From the NCBI GenBank assembly GCA_001516055.1, contig LOEZ01000061.1, forward strand, positions 62,001 to 126,000: 64,000 nt of DNA, given 5' to 3'. This stretch comes from Gracilibacter sp. BRH_c7a (lineage in GTDB: Bacteria; Bacillota; Desulfitobacteriia; Desulfitobacteriales; Syntrophobotulaceae). Shown here piece after piece: positions 36,074-45,580 of this stretch; positions within the stretch are counted from its first letter, which is position 1, and each line of letters opens with the position of its first letter. The position numbers and the translations under genes were made by a program. The notes below the pieces were generated by a model. It was not told where the DNA came from and ran no database searches. It was given only the letters and a program-made list of their open reading frames with translations.

Positions 36074-37273
36074 ATGGCCGATCTTTGGGTAGAAGTTGAT
36101 TTGGATGCTGTGAAATATAACTATAGACAAGTTGTTTCAATCCTTACCGCAGGATGTCAGGTAATGGCAGTTGTCAAGGGTGATGGATATGGCTTAGGTG
36201 CTGTCGAGGTAGCGAAAGCTCTGCAGGAAGAAGGATGCCAAGCTTTTGCTGTCACGACTGTAACCGAGGCTTTAACCCTTAGGGAACATGGCATTGAAGA
36301 CACTATCCTTGTGCTAGGGCCATCAGGACCGCAGGATTGGGCTGAGGCTATAATGGCTGGGATACAACTAACGGTATCCCAGCTGGAGTGGATAATTATT
36401 TTGGAGAAGATGGCAGCTGAAAACAATATCCAAGTTAAGATTCAGCTTAAAGTCGAAACAGGAATGGGAAGAACAGGATTTAAAGAGGATATGATAGATG
36501 ATTTAGTCAATAGCCTAAGCAACGCTCCTCATATAGTTATTGAAGGGGCCTATACTCATTTTGCTAGAGCTGCTCAGCAAGATCATACATATACAAGAGT
36601 CCAAAATGATAGATATCTATCATTTCTTTTGAAGTTAGACAACCTAGGGGTTAAGGTACCACAAAGACACGTTTGTAATAGTGCTGCTTTTCTAGATTAT
36701 CCCCAATATCATTATGATATGGTAAGAATTGGTACTCTGATAGGGGGACATTTCCCATCTGCCAGTTTTCGGGACAAGCTGGAGCTTCAGGATCCTTGGT
36801 CAGCCAAAGCGAAGATAGTTCACGTTCAGCAGGTCCCTAAAGGAACACCTGTAGGTTATCAAAGCATTTATAAGAGTAAGACAGATACTACGCTAGCTGT
36901 CATTGCTGTGGGATATGCTGATGGCTTTGGAGTTGATCCTAGATTTGTCCCTCAAGGGATAGTTGATTTAGGTAAAATTATTATCAAAAATATTGCTGCC
37001 CTTTGGAGAATCCAACTTGGTCAAGAAAGAATTCTGTTCAAAGGGAAAAGTATAAAAATAGCTGGTAAAGTTGGTATGCAGTTAACCGTTATTGACGTTG
37101 GTAAAATAGAATGTTGTAGAGGGGATGAAGTACAAATCCCTTTAAGACGCACTTTGGCTAATCCGAGAATTCCTCGATTTTATAAAAAAAATAATGAATA
37201 TTTTAGAATTAGGATAATAAAAGAAGGATTTTTGTCGTTTAATACAGAATATGCAAATTTAACCAATTCTTAG
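36074..37273 (+). CDS. alr: alanine racemase
   Basis: The PLP-binding lysine is in VKGDGYGLG (about residue 35), GHFP...and VGYADGF near residue 275 carries the region around the second part of the active site. The usual VKANAYGHG motif is altered but the lysine is kept. The C-terminal KVGMQLTVIDVG replaces the common MD(Q/M) motif. The fold-III racemase layout is complete at 399 residues. Its place between femX and spo0F supports a wall role. Conversion of L- to D-alanine is expected, though a broader amino-acid racemase is possible. Confidence 0.85.
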   Translation: MADLWVEVDLDAVKYNYRQVVSILTAGCQVMAVVKGDGYGLGAVEVAKALQEEGCQAFAVTTVTEALTLREHGIEDTILVLGPSGPQDWAEAIMAGIQLTVSQLEWIIILEKMAAENNIQVKIQLKVETGMGRTGFKEDMIDDLVNSLSNAPHIVIEGAYTHFARAAQQDHTYTRVQNDRYLSFLLKLDNLGVKVPQRHVCNSAAFLDYPQYHYDMVRIGTLIGGHFPSASFRDKLELQDPWSAKAKIVHVQQVPKGTPVGYQSIYKSKTDTTLAVIAVGYADGFGVDPRFVPQGIVDLGKIIIKNIAALWRIQLGQERILFKGKSIKIAGKVGMQLTVIDVGKIECCRGDEVQIPLRRTLANPRIPRFYKKNNEYFRIRIIKEGFLSFNTEYANLTNS

Positions 37274-37305
37274 ACGTTTTGAATTACATAAAAGGAGCGA
37301 TACCA

Positions 37306-37686
37306 TTGTTAAAACTATTGATTGTAGATGACCAAAGAGGAATCAGAAGACTTCTAACTGAAGTTTTCATGGAATATGGTTACGAAATAGAATCTTGTAG
37401 TAATGGTCTCAAAGCTCTGGAAACAATACCTGAATTTGACCCTGATCTTATAATAATGGATGTTAAGATGCCAGGGATGAATGGAATCGATGTGCTGAAA
37501 AAACTTCGAGAAACCGATAAGGAAAGAAAAGTAATAATGATGACGGCCTATGGAGATCAGCATTATGTTAATCAAGCAGAAGTTTTAGGGGTAGCTAGGT
37601 TTATTATCAAACCATTTGATCTGAACGACCTGAAAACTCAAGTTTCCGAGATTCTTAAAGATAAAGATTTTTGGATAGGAAGCTAA
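37306..37686 (+). CDS. spo0F: sporulation phosphorelay response regulator Spo0F
   Basis: The 126-residue single receiver has DDQ (8-10), phosphoacceptor aspartate in LIIMDVKMPGMNG (about 53), threonine in MMTAYG and lysine in IIKPF. In Bacillus spo0F lies directly before fbaA, as here with one gene between. Start is TTG at 37306, 7 bases after AAGGAGC. The phosphorelay role is inferred from synteny; in Clostridia such proteins may act differently. Confidence 0.82.
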   Translation: MLKLLIVDDQRGIRRLLTEVFMEYGYEIESCSNGLKALETIPEFDPDLIIMDVKMPGMNGIDVLKKLRETDKERKVIMMTAYGDQHYVNQAEVLGVARFIIKPFDLNDLKTQVSEILKDKDFWIGS

Positions 37687-37733
37687 TAAAGTAAAACTAT
37701 TAAGGATTTTTCTTATACGAATAAGACTCTATT

Positions 37734-37756
37734 ACCAGACCTATTGGTCTGGTTTT
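37734..37756 (+). terminator. terminator after spo0F
   Basis: ACCAGACC / GGTCTGGT with a 4-base loop, followed by TTTATTTTTATT. Confidence 0.85.
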
Positions 37757-37863
37757 ATTTTTATTGAGTAGCTTCAATTAAAAATTATGCTTATTAAATT
37801 AAGAATAAGGCAGGAAAAATATTTAACTTGGAGAAATATAGAACTAGAAGGGAGTGGCAAGCA

Positions 37864-38541
37864 ATGATTGTTTCAGCAGTAGCGACAGTCGGGATACAAT
37901 GTTCGAAATGCGGGGAACTGCAGTTCAGGACTTTATCCGCCTTTGCTTTCTCCCACTTTAATCAAGAATCTTATTCTTGTGTTTGTGGAGCACCGCTATT
38001 AACCATCACCAGTATTGAAAGAAGTAATTTTAGTATAGAATATCCATGTATCTACTGTGGAGAATCTCATTATTTACTTACAAAGAGAAATCATATTTGG
38101 GGTGAAGACATTTTAGAACTCGTGTGTAATGACAAGGATTTACCTATTGGGTATATCGGCCATCACCATGAGGTGGCAAATTCTTGTCAAGAGATTAAAA
38201 AGAATTTTGTAAAATTAGCTTCTCAGTTAGTTAATGATGGAGAAAACGAAAGTGAATTTGATAATTTCTTTATAGTTTATGCCATAATGGAGAAAATAAG
38301 TAAGATGGTAGAGCGAGGGCAGTTGGAGTGTCGCTGCGGTAACAAAAACCTTTCTGTAGAGATCCTGTCCGACAAGATAGAACTTGTTTGTCAGGCTTGC
38401 TATGCAGTGGGGACTATTTATACGGATAATAAAGAGATTTTGCGCATAATAGATAGTATGGGATCTATATTTTTGGAAGATAATATGACGTGGTATCCAA
38501 AAGATCCATTGAAGGGTCAGAATCTAGTTAAAAATAAGTGA
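37864..38541 (+). CDS. unrecognised zinc-ribbon protein between spo0F and fba
   Basis: I do not recognise this family. The 225-residue protein has four apparent metal-binding cysteine sites: CSKCG, CVCG, CIYCG and, in the C-terminal part, CRCG plus CQAC. An additional HIWGEDILELVC and GYIGHHHEV segment lies in the middle. It has no membrane helix or signal. The ATG at 37864 follows AAGGGAG; an in-frame TTG at 37828 has no such site. It sits 28 bases before fba, so it may be co-transcribed with glycolytic genes. Confidence 0.65.
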   Translation: MIVSAVATVGIQCSKCGELQFRTLSAFAFSHFNQESYSCVCGAPLLTITSIERSNFSIEYPCIYCGESHYLLTKRNHIWGEDILELVCNDKDLPIGYIGHHHEVANSCQEIKKNFVKLASQLVNDGENESEFDNFFIVYAIMEKISKMVERGQLECRCGNKNLSVEILSDKIELVCQACYAVGTIYTDNKEILRIIDSMGSIFLEDNMTWYPKDPLKGQNLVKNK

Positions 38542-38569
38542 TTTAAAAAAACAAATGGAGGACAAGAAA

Positions 38570-39424
38570 ATGGGTTTATCTCCGATGAAGGAACTGGTAT
38601 TAGAAGCACAAAAAGGACATTATGCAGTAGGAGCTTTTAATTGTAATAACATGGAGATAGTTCAGGCAATAGTAGCAGCTGCTGAAATAGAGAATTCTCC
38701 AGTCATTATTCAGGCCAGCCAAGGGGCTATTAAGTATGCAGGAATACATTACATAACCGGACTTACAAAGCTTGCCGCCGAAAGTGTTAAAATACCTGTA
38801 GCCTTGCATCTCGATCATGGAACAAGTTTTGAACAATGTATTGAATGTATCCGCAGTGGATTTACTTCGGTGATGATTGATGGTTCTAAGCATGATTTGC
38901 AGTCAAACATAGAACTTACACGCAGGGTGGTTGAGATTGCCCGCCTATTTGGAGTATCAGTAGAAGGAGAACTAGGTAAAATTGGCGGCACGGAGGACGA
39001 TATTGTTGTATCTGAAAGAGAAGCATTGTTTACAGACCCTTTAGAAGCGGAAAGATTCTGTAAAGAAACCGAAATAGATGCTTTAGCAGTAGCTATTGGA
39101 ACGGCACATGGACAGTATAAAGGGATTCCAAAACTTGATTTTGAGAGACTTAGGGAAATCAAGAAAAAGGTATCAACTCCCTTGGTCTTGCATGGTTCTT
39201 CGGGAGTACCCGAAGAAGCCATCAGGGAAGCAATTTCTATAGGCGTATCAAAGGTCAACATTGATACGAATATTAGAGAGGCATTTACAGAGGCGGCTCG
39301 TCAAGTGATTATAGATAACCCTAAGGAAATTGACCCCCGTAAAATGTTGGGGCCTGCCAGGGAGGCCGCTATAGAAGTTATCAGAGAAAAAATAAAGATT
39401 TTCGGCAGTAGTGGAAAAGCATAA
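38570..39424 (+). CDS. fba: fructose-bisphosphate aldolase, class II
   Basis: This zinc aldolase splits fructose 1,6-bisphosphate. Metal-binding LHLDHGT (about residue 80), GTAHGQYKG and LHGSSGV are intact, and AIGT and NIDTNIREAF match the family. The ATG at 38570 follows GGAGG by 8 bases; an ATG 15 bases earlier overlaps that site. Length is 284 residues. It joins fsa and glpX in a carbon-metabolism block. Confidence 0.95.
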   Translation: MGLSPMKELVLEAQKGHYAVGAFNCNNMEIVQAIVAAAEIENSPVIIQASQGAIKYAGIHYITGLTKLAAESVKIPVALHLDHGTSFEQCIECIRSGFTSVMIDGSKHDLQSNIELTRRVVEIARLFGVSVEGELGKIGGTEDDIVVSEREALFTDPLEAERFCKETEIDALAVAIGTAHGQYKGIPKLDFERLREIKKKVSTPLVLHGSSGVPEEAIREAISIGVSKVNIDTNIREAFTEAARQVIIDNPKEIDPRKMLGPAREAAIEVIREKIKIFGSSGKA

Positions 39425-39539
39425 TTTCTATAGCCTAAACGTATTCTAAACATAAAGTTTTGCAACGTCCATGGATGGACTAGTTCAGCCAAGCCATGGA
39501 GAGTGAGATTAATAAAGGAACGGTTACAGGAGGATTATT

Positions 39540-40196
39540 ATGCGTTTCTTCTTGGATTCTGCCAATTTAGACGAAATAACTAAGGCTTGGGAAATGGGAG
39601 TTATTTCCGGTGTTACCACTAATCCTTCCTTAGTTGCTAGAGAAAGGGCGACAAATTTTCATGCTTTAATAAGTAGAATAGCCAATATTGTTGATGGCCC
39701 TATCAGTGCTGAAGTTATCTCCCTTAATTATGAAGGCATGATTAAGGAAGCAAGAGAACTAGCTGATATTCATCCCAATATAGTAGTTAAGATTCCCATG
39801 ACTGTTGAAGGGCTAAAGGCTGTCAAAACCCTGTCTCAAGAAGATATTGAGACCAACGTAACGTTAGTGTTTACTCCTATTCAGGCATTACTTGCGGCGA
39901 GAGCGGGCGCATCATACGTAAGCCCTTTCTTAGGGAGGTTAGATGATATAGGGGAAATAGGACTTGATTTATTGGCTGATATCTGTCAGGTGTATGAAGT
40001 CCATGGCTTGGAATGCGGCATTATTGCTGCGAGCATTCGTAATCCTGTCCATGTTCTGCAAGCTGCAAAGATAGGCGCAGATTTTGCTACCATTCCATAT
40101 AGTGTTCTCACGCAGCTTTCCAAACATCCTTTAACCACCGCTGGGATAGAGAGATTTATGTCTGATTGGCAGAAACTAACTGAGAATCAGGGATGA
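39540..40196 (+). CDS. transaldolase / fructose-6-phosphate aldolase family
   Basis: At 218 residues this is the short TalC/FSA-type transaldolase. [29 protein letters not shown] opens the barrel, and the Schiff-base lysine is in VVKIPMT (about residue 83). Bacillus has the ortholog ywjH in the same place. Transaldolase activity in the pentose-phosphate pathway is the more likely function; aldolase activity cannot be excluded. GGAGG precedes the ATG. Confidence 0.9.
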   Translation: MRFFLDSANLDEITKAWEMGVISGVTTNPSLVARERATNFHALISRIANIVDGPISAEVISLNYEGMIKEARELADIHPNIVVKIPMTVEGLKAVKTLSQEDIETNVTLVFTPIQALLAARAGASYVSPFLGRLDDIGEIGLDLLADICQVYEVHGLECGIIAASIRNPVHVLQAAKIGADFATIPYSVLTQLSKHPLTTAGIERFMSDWQKLTENQG

Positions 40197-40267
40197 TGTA
40201 GAATTGATAATAGGTTATAATATAAAAAGTAATAATATTTGGAAAGCTATTAATAAAGAGGAGCTAA

Positions 40268-40334
40268 TGAAAAAAGATAAAGTTTAGTGGACATATTAAC
40301 AAGGTTGAACAGTGCTCAGCCTTGAGATTTTTTT
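40268..40334 (+). promoter_or_regulatory. possible leader peptide and terminator before glpX
   Basis: A six-codon frame MKKDKV (40268-40288) follows GAGGAG. It is followed by AAGGTTGA (40301-40308) and TCAGCCTT (40316-40323) with a 7-base loop and eight T at 40327-40334. The terminator is convincing for the transaldolase transcript; the leader peptide may be chance. Confidence 0.5.
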
Positions 40335-40387
40335 TAGCCAAGTTATGTTAACTAAATGTGTATTCATTAAGGACAGGGGGAGTTAAA

Positions 40388-41362
40388 TTGGAAAGAGAAC
40401 TAACCATGGAATTTGCAAGGGTTACTGAAGCAGCTGCCTTGGCCTCTGCCCGCTGGGTGGGAAGAGGAGAGAAAGAGGAAGCTGATAATGCTGCCGTAGA
40501 GGCTATGAGATCTTTATTTGACACCATTCATATGAATGGAACTGTGGTAATTGGCGAGGGAGAAATGGATGAGGCTCCTATGCTTTATATTGGAGAAAAA
40601 TTAGGAACCGGAGAAGAACCTAAAGTAGATGTGGCAGTTGATCCTCTTGAGGGAACGAATCTTGTGGCCAAAGGTATGCCAGGTGCTATCGCTGTTCTGG
40701 CAGTAACAGAACGACGTTGTCTTCTTCATGCACCCGATATGTATATGAATAAAATTACAGTAGGACCTCAAGCAGCAGGTAGAATTCATCTGGATGCACC
40801 TGTGAAGGAAAATCTACATAACGTTGCCCAGGCACTCAACAAAAGTATTCAAGATGTGACTGTAGTAATAATGGACAGGCCGCGACACTACGAGATTATT
40901 AAACAAGTAAGGGATTGCGGAGCAAGAATACGTCTAATTACTGATGGAGATGTCGCTCCTGCAGTAGCTTGTGCGATTGAAGACAGCGGCATAGACATAA
41001 TGATGGGTATAGGCGGGGCACCTGAAGGAGTACTAGCTGCAGCAGCACTTCGCTGTATGGGTGGAGAGATGCATGCCAGGTTATGTCCTGAGAATGAAGA
41101 AGATATCAGGAGAGCACAGAGTTTGGGAATTAAAGATGTAAATAAACTGCTTACTCTCAATGATTTGGTAAGCACAGATGATATTGTATTTACGGCTACA
41201 GGTATTACCGAAGGGCCTCTGCTTAAGGGGGTTACTTTTAACGCTGACGGTGCAACTACCCATACTGTGATTATAAGAGGTAAAACAGGGACGGTAAGAT
41301 TTATCGAAGCAAGACATTTTTTTGCCAAGAAGCCAAAATATGCTATCAAAGGTGTATATTAG
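40388..41362 (+). CDS. glpX: fructose-1,6-bisphosphatase, class II
   Basis: GlpX removes the 1-phosphate from fructose 1,6-bisphosphate in gluconeogenesis. The metal-binding VIGEGEMDEAPM and DPLEGTNLV motifs are present in a 324-residue protein. The start is TTG at 40388 after GGGGGAG. The longer frame to 40358 has no ribosome-binding site. In Bacillus glpX and rho precede rpmE; rho is absent here. Confidence 0.93.
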   Translation: MERELTMEFARVTEAAALASARWVGRGEKEEADNAAVEAMRSLFDTIHMNGTVVIGEGEMDEAPMLYIGEKLGTGEEPKVDVAVDPLEGTNLVAKGMPGAIAVLAVTERRCLLHAPDMYMNKITVGPQAAGRIHLDAPVKENLHNVAQALNKSIQDVTVVIMDRPRHYEIIKQVRDCGARIRLITDGDVAPAVACAIEDSGIDIMMGIGGAPEGVLAAAALRCMGGEMHARLCPENEEDIRRAQSLGIKDVNKLLTLNDLVSTDDIVFTATGITEGPLLKGVTFNADGATTHTVIIRGKTGTVRFIEARHFFAKKPKYAIKGVY

Positions 41363-41450
41363 ATTCCGTTCAGAAAGTAACTGAATTACCACCCGACAGC
41401 AGATTTATCTTATTTTTAGTATATAATGATCTAATTCTAGCAGGTTTTTC

Positions 41451-41480
41451 TTGACCAGCTAGTAGTATTTGTGCTAAAAT
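41451..41480 (+). promoter_or_regulatory. candidate promoter for rpmE
   Basis: TTGACC (41451-41456) and TAAAAT (41475-41480) with an 18-base spacer lie 57 bases before rpmE. A small inverted repeat (CTAGC...GCTAG) overlaps the -35. Confidence 0.45.
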
Positions 41481-41537
41481 ATCACAAGTTGACGTTATAT
41501 CTAAGAACCGATTTGATACGAAAGAAGGTGACTAATT

Positions 41538-41738
41538 GTGAAAGAAAAAATTCATCCAAATTATCAACAAACTACTGTTACTTGTGCTTGTGGTTGTTCT
41601 TTTGAGACTGGTAGTACAAGGAAAGAAATAAAAGTCGAGATTTGCTCTAAGTGTCACCCTTTCTATACAGGGGTTCAGAGATTTGTTGATGCTGGCGGTC
41701 GCGTAGATCGCTTTAAGAGAAAATACGGTATGGAATAA
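41538..41738 (+). CDS. rpmE: ribosomal protein L31, zinc-binding form
   Basis: The 66-residue protein keeps the CACGC and CSKC pairs that bind zinc in the C+ form of L31, with the C-terminal FKRKYG tail. Paralogs without cysteines replace it under zinc limitation in some Firmicutes; none is in the window. The start is GTG after GAAGGTG. Confidence 0.97.
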   Translation: MKEKIHPNYQQTTVTCACGCSFETGSTRKEIKVEICSKCHPFYTGVQRFVDAGGRVDRFKRKYGME

Positions 41739-41771
41739 CAACGGCCTGCAGTCGTTGCTAGTAAGAAAAAG

Positions 41772-41795
41772 AAGCAGAGCGCAAGCTCTGCTTTT
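41772..41795 (+). terminator. terminator after rpmE
   Basis: AAGCAGAGC / GCTCTGCTT with a GCAA loop and a TTTTC tail. A weaker CAACG/CGTTG hairpin lies just before. Confidence 0.85.
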
Positions 41796-41909
41796 CGATT
41801 ATTTATAGGTGTAAGCCCACTGTTATTATGATTTTAAGCACTACCTAGACTAATTACATAAAATATAGAACACAATACTAGATGGAAGATTGTATGGGAG
41901 AGGTACAAA

Positions 41910-42977
41910 ATGTTTGAGAGACTTGAAGATATTGAACAAAGATATAATGAGTTAACGGAGCTTCTTACTGATCCTGAGGTTATTTCTAACCAGACTGAAT
42001 ATCAGAAGTATGCAAAAAGCCAAGCTGGCCTAACCGAAACTGTAACAGTTTATGCTGATTATAAAAATATACTTGGCCAACTTGAAGAGATTAAGGGACT
42101 TCTTACGGAAAAACTAGATCCAGAGATGCTGGAAATGGTAGAGCTGGAAAAGACTGAGTTAGAGGAACAAAAAAGAAACTTGGAGGAAGAGCTAAGAATT
42201 CTTCTTTTGCCCAAAGACCCCAATGATGAGAAAAACGTCATTATGGAAATCAGAGCGGGTGCAGGTGGCGATGAAGCAGCACTTTTTGCCGGGGTATTAT
42301 ACAGGATGTATACCCGCTATGCAGAGAACCAGCACTGGAAAACTGAGATGCTCAGCGCCAGTTATACTGACATAGGAGGATTTAAAGAGATCATCTTTAT
42401 GATCGAAGGACAGGGAGCTTATAGTAGACTGAAGTTTGAAAGTGGTGTTCATAGAGTTCAACGTATACCTACTACTGAATCCGGAGGAAGAATCCACACC
42501 TCCACAGCAACCGTGGCCGTTCTTCCTGAAGCTGAAGAAGTGGAAATTGACGTCAATCCTAATGAACTTCGAATCGATATCTTTTGTTCCAGTGGTCCTG
42601 GTGGACAATCGGTTAATACCACTCAGTCAGCAGTGCGTATCACCCATTTACCAACAGGCTTATCTGTATCTTGCCAAGATGAAAAGTCTCAACACAAGAA
42701 TAAAGATAAGGCTATGAGGGTGTTGAGAGCTAGGTTGTTGGAGAAGGCTCAAGAAGAAGCACATGGAGAAATGGCCAGTCAACGCAAAAGCCAGGTGGGA
42801 ACAGGTGACAGAAGTGAACGTATTCGGACGTATAATTATCCCCAAGGCAGAGTTTCTGATCACCGTATTGGACTGACTTTGCATAAATTAGATAGTATCC
42901 TAATCGGAGACCTAGATGAAGTAATCAACGCCTTGATTTCTGCCGATCAGGCAGAAAGACTTAAAGCAACAATATAA
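41910..42977 (+). CDS. prfA: peptide chain release factor 1
   Basis: RF1 reads UAA and UAG and releases the finished protein. The GGQ motif ([18 protein letters not shown], about residue 232) and [12 protein letters not shown] are present in 355 residues. prmC, whose enzyme methylates the GGQ glutamine, follows after 13 bases. Confidence 0.97.
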   Translation: MFERLEDIEQRYNELTELLTDPEVISNQTEYQKYAKSQAGLTETVTVYADYKNILGQLEEIKGLLTEKLDPEMLEMVELEKTELEEQKRNLEEELRILLLPKDPNDEKNVIMEIRAGAGGDEAALFAGVLYRMYTRYAENQHWKTEMLSASYTDIGGFKEIIFMIEGQGAYSRLKFESGVHRVQRIPTTESGGRIHTSTATVAVLPEAEEVEIDVNPNELRIDIFCSSGPGGQSVNTTQSAVRITHLPTGLSVSCQDEKSQHKNKDKAMRVLRARLLEKAQEEAHGEMASQRKSQVGTGDRSERIRTYNYPQGRVSDHRIGLTLHKLDSILIGDLDEVINALISADQAERLKATI

Positions 42978-42990
42978 GGTTATGATGTAG

Positions 42991-43842
42991 ATGATGTATT
43001 CTTCAACAATTCTCGAATTACTACGAACAGGTGATGATTATCTCCAATCTTGTGGGGTAGAAGGTTCGCGAGCAGAAGCGGACATTTTACTCGCCTATGT
43101 TCTCAATACCACGAGGGATAAACTTTACTTGGATATCGATACTGCGATTACTAATGATAACAAGACCAGATATACTGATTTATTAAGAAGGAGGGGTTCA
43201 AGGGAGCCTCTCGCTTATCTATTGCAAGGACGTAGTTTCATGGATTTTGAATTTTTTGTAGATGAAAGAGTCCTCATCCCTCGACCCGAGACAGAACTAT
43301 TGGTAGAGAAATCATTGGACATTGGCAAAGGTAGAATCCAATCAGAAATCAGATTACTGGATCTTTGTACCGGAAGTGGAATTCTTGCGGTATCAATCTC
43401 TAAATATTGGCCTGAAGCCTCTGTTACAGCAGTGGATATTTCTGAGGATGCCTTGGATGTAGCCCGAATTAATGCGGAGAGATTAAATGTTAGAGTTGAT
43501 TTTAGACAAGGTGACTTATTCGAACCGGTTATAGGAGAAAAATTTCATATAATTGTTTCGAACCCACCTTATATCTCTTTAGATGAGTATCAAGAATGCT
43601 CACCGGAAGTCAAAAGAGAACCTGCGCAGGCTCTCTTAGCGGGGGAAGATGGGCTTGATTTTTATAGAAGGATAGCCCAGGGAGCTCATGAATATCTTAG
43701 ACAAGAGGGCAAAATACTGATGGAAATAGGATGTAATCAAGCTTATGAAGTTAGGACGATATTTCAGGAAAAAGGTTATAAATGTACTGTTTATTCTGAT
43801 TTAGCTGGTTTGGATAGAATAGTACTGGCAGAAGAAGAATAA
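42991..43842 (+). CDS. prmC: release-factor glutamine methyltransferase
   Basis: PrmC methylates the glutamine of the GGQ motif of RF1 and RF2. The SAM domain has LLDLCTGSGILAVSIS (about 120) and the catalytic NPPYIS motif (about 190), after an N-terminal helical domain with REPLAYLLQGRSFMDFEF. Length is 283. It is coupled to prfA. Confidence 0.95.
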   Translation: MMYSSTILELLRTGDDYLQSCGVEGSRAEADILLAYVLNTTRDKLYLDIDTAITNDNKTRYTDLLRRRGSREPLAYLLQGRSFMDFEFFVDERVLIPRPETELLVEKSLDIGKGRIQSEIRLLDLCTGSGILAVSISKYWPEASVTAVDISEDALDVARINAERLNVRVDFRQGDLFEPVIGEKFHIIVSNPPYISLDEYQECSPEVKREPAQALLAGEDGLDFYRRIAQGAHEYLRQEGKILMEIGCNQAYEVRTIFQEKGYKCTVYSDLAGLDRIVLAEEE

Positions 43843-43902
43843 TATCAGAAGAAGAATAAAACGAGGACAGGAACATCTCAGTTAATTGGAATAGGTGTTT
43901 AA

Positions 43903-44982
43903 ATGAAAACCAAGAGAGTTATAATAAATCAAGAAAACCAAGCAGAAGCTCTTCGAGAAGCTGCCGAACTATTACACCAAGGTGAAGTTGTGGCTTTTCC
44001 CACAGAAACGGTATATGGTCTTGGAGCCAATGCTTTAGATTCAGCAGCCTGTGAAAAGATTTTTCAGATTAAGGGGCGTCCCGCTGATAATCCATTGATT
44101 GTTCATGTAGCTTCTGTAGAAGATGCTAAGAAAATAGTTAGATATTGGCCGGCAGAAGCAGATTTATGCGCCGCTAAGTTTTGGCCGGGGCCCCTTACCA
44201 TTGTCTTGCCTAAAGATGAGAGTATACCTGGGATAATAAGCGCAGGCTTAGATACTGTTGCTATACGGATGCCATCTCACCCTGTCGCGTTGGCTTTGAT
44301 TCAAGCTGTGAAGGTCCCTTTAGCTGCTCCCAGTGCAAATATCTCTGGTAAACCTAGTCCTACAGATGGAGAGCATGTCTGGCAGGACCTTAATGGTAAA
44401 CTACCGTTAATCCTAGACTCAGGCAGGACTGACTATGGGTTAGAATCAACAGTACTTGATTTGTCCGGAACAAATCCTACTATCCTTCGGCCAGGTGGTA
44501 TCACCAGAGAGCAGCTCATAGCAGAGCTCGGAAAAGTTGAGTTAGATGCAGGGGTGAACGGACAATTACAAGCATCAGCAAAACCTAAGGCACCAGGTAT
44601 GAAATATCGGCATTACGCACCTCGAGGAAAAGTAATCCTGCTTGATAAAGAAAGTGATTCGGAGATCGCTGAAGCGGTTAGATTTCAGTTGAAGAACAAA
44701 AAGAATCAGGAGAAGTTAGCTCTTCTCTGCTTGCGGGAAACTGCCTCCATTCTAGAATCTGAAATTCCTGTCAAGGTGGATCTTCTCTATATACTTGGGT
44801 CCCGAAATAACCTTCAGGAAGCAGCTAGCCGTCTTTTCGAAGGGCTGAGGCTTTGTGATGAACAAGGAATAGATATAATTATGGCTGAAGGAATGACCAC
44901 TGAGGGTATTGGTTTAGCCTATATGAATAGACTCCAAAAAGCTGTCGGAAAAAACTCTTATCTTGGGTTTGAGAAAATATAA
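43903..44982 (+). CDS. tsaC: threonylcarbamoyl-AMP synthase, Sua5 form
   Basis: The enzyme makes threonylcarbamoyl-AMP for t6A37 of ANN-reading tRNAs. The YrdC domain (AFPTETVYGLGANALD, KGRPADNPLIVHV, APSANISGKPSPT) spans about 1-205, and a C-terminal Sua5 domain follows after the APGMKYRHYAP linker. It is the Bacillus ywlC ortholog. spoIIR, which in Bacillus lies nearby, is not seen. Confidence 0.93.
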   Translation: MKTKRVIINQENQAEALREAAELLHQGEVVAFPTETVYGLGANALDSAACEKIFQIKGRPADNPLIVHVASVEDAKKIVRYWPAEADLCAAKFWPGPLTIVLPKDESIPGIISAGLDTVAIRMPSHPVALALIQAVKVPLAAPSANISGKPSPTDGEHVWQDLNGKLPLILDSGRTDYGLESTVLDLSGTNPTILRPGGITREQLIAELGKVELDAGVNGQLQASAKPKAPGMKYRHYAPRGKVILLDKESDSEIAEAVRFQLKNKKNQEKLALLCLRETASILESEIPVKVDLLYILGSRNNLQEAASRLFEGLRLCDEQGIDIIMAEGMTTEGIGLAYMNRLQKAVGKNSYLGFEKI

Positions 44983-45005
44983 AAAAATGGATAGGGGGAA
45001 GTCAA

Positions 45006-45557
45006 TTGGAATTAACATGGATTATAGCGGTCTCTATTGCACTAGGGATGGATGCATTTTCCTTTTCCTTAGCACTTGGACTTATAGGTACTCGTTATAG
45101 AAAAGCTATAAAATTAGCTATTATTGTAGCTATATTCCATGTATTTATGCCTCTAATCGGGTTATGGGTGGGGCAGAAACTAGGAACGATTTTTGGTGAT
45201 GTTGCTATTGGGATTGGGGCCGTAATCCTGTTTTGGCTCGGAGGGAAGATGGTTTGGGGTGCTTATAAAGGAACAGACACAGCCACCAATATCCCTAGCC
45301 TTCAGGGAGTAGGTATCTACGCCTTAGCTGGAAGTGTTAGCATTGATGCTTTGAGCGTAGGATTCTCTTTAGGCACTTTCGTAACCAATATTATCCCTGC
45401 TACTCTAGTTATGGGTTTTACGGCGGGATTCATGACCTTAATCGGTGTCATTTTAGGACGGAGAGCAGGAACCTGGTTAGGAAATAAAGCTGAAGCATTA
45501 GGTGGTATTATTTTGATACTTATCGGTATTAAGATGGCTTTAGAGATAATTTTGTAG
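45006..45557 (+). CDS. mntP: manganese exporter MntP
   Basis: The 183-residue protein has six membrane helices in two repeats, with conserved aspartates in LGMDAFSFSLALG (helix 1) and SIDALSVGFSLG (helix 4), as in MntP. It exports excess Mn2+. The start is TTG after AGGGGGAA. Bacillus ywlD is in the same place. No yybP-ykoY Mn riboswitch fits in the 23-base gap upstream. Confidence 0.88.
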   Translation: MELTWIIAVSIALGMDAFSFSLALGLIGTRYRKAIKLAIIVAIFHVFMPLIGLWVGQKLGTIFGDVAIGIGAVILFWLGGKMVWGAYKGTDTATNIPSLQGVGIYALAGSVSIDALSVGFSLGTFVTNIIPATLVMGFTAGFMTLIGVILGRRAGTWLGNKAEALGGIILILIGIKMALEIIL

Positions 45558-45559
45558 GA

Positions 45560-45580
45560 GCAATTCTATTAGAATTGTTT
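45560..45580 (+). terminator. short terminator after mntP
   Basis: GCAATTC (45560-45566) pairs with GAATTGT (45572-45578), 5-base loop, then TTT. The stem is short. Confidence 0.5.

Noticed and set aside
38815-39261. 148-codon minus-strand open frame opposite fba
   Set aside because: It is antisense to a clear aldolase gene, has no ribosome-binding site and no recognisable domain.
39468-39481. Hairpin GTCCA/TGGAC after fba
   Set aside because: The stem has only 5 bp and no T-run; too weak to call a terminator.
40888-41349. 153-codon minus-strand open frame opposite glpX
   Set aside because: It mirrors the codon pattern of glpX and has a serine-rich composition typical of antisense frames.
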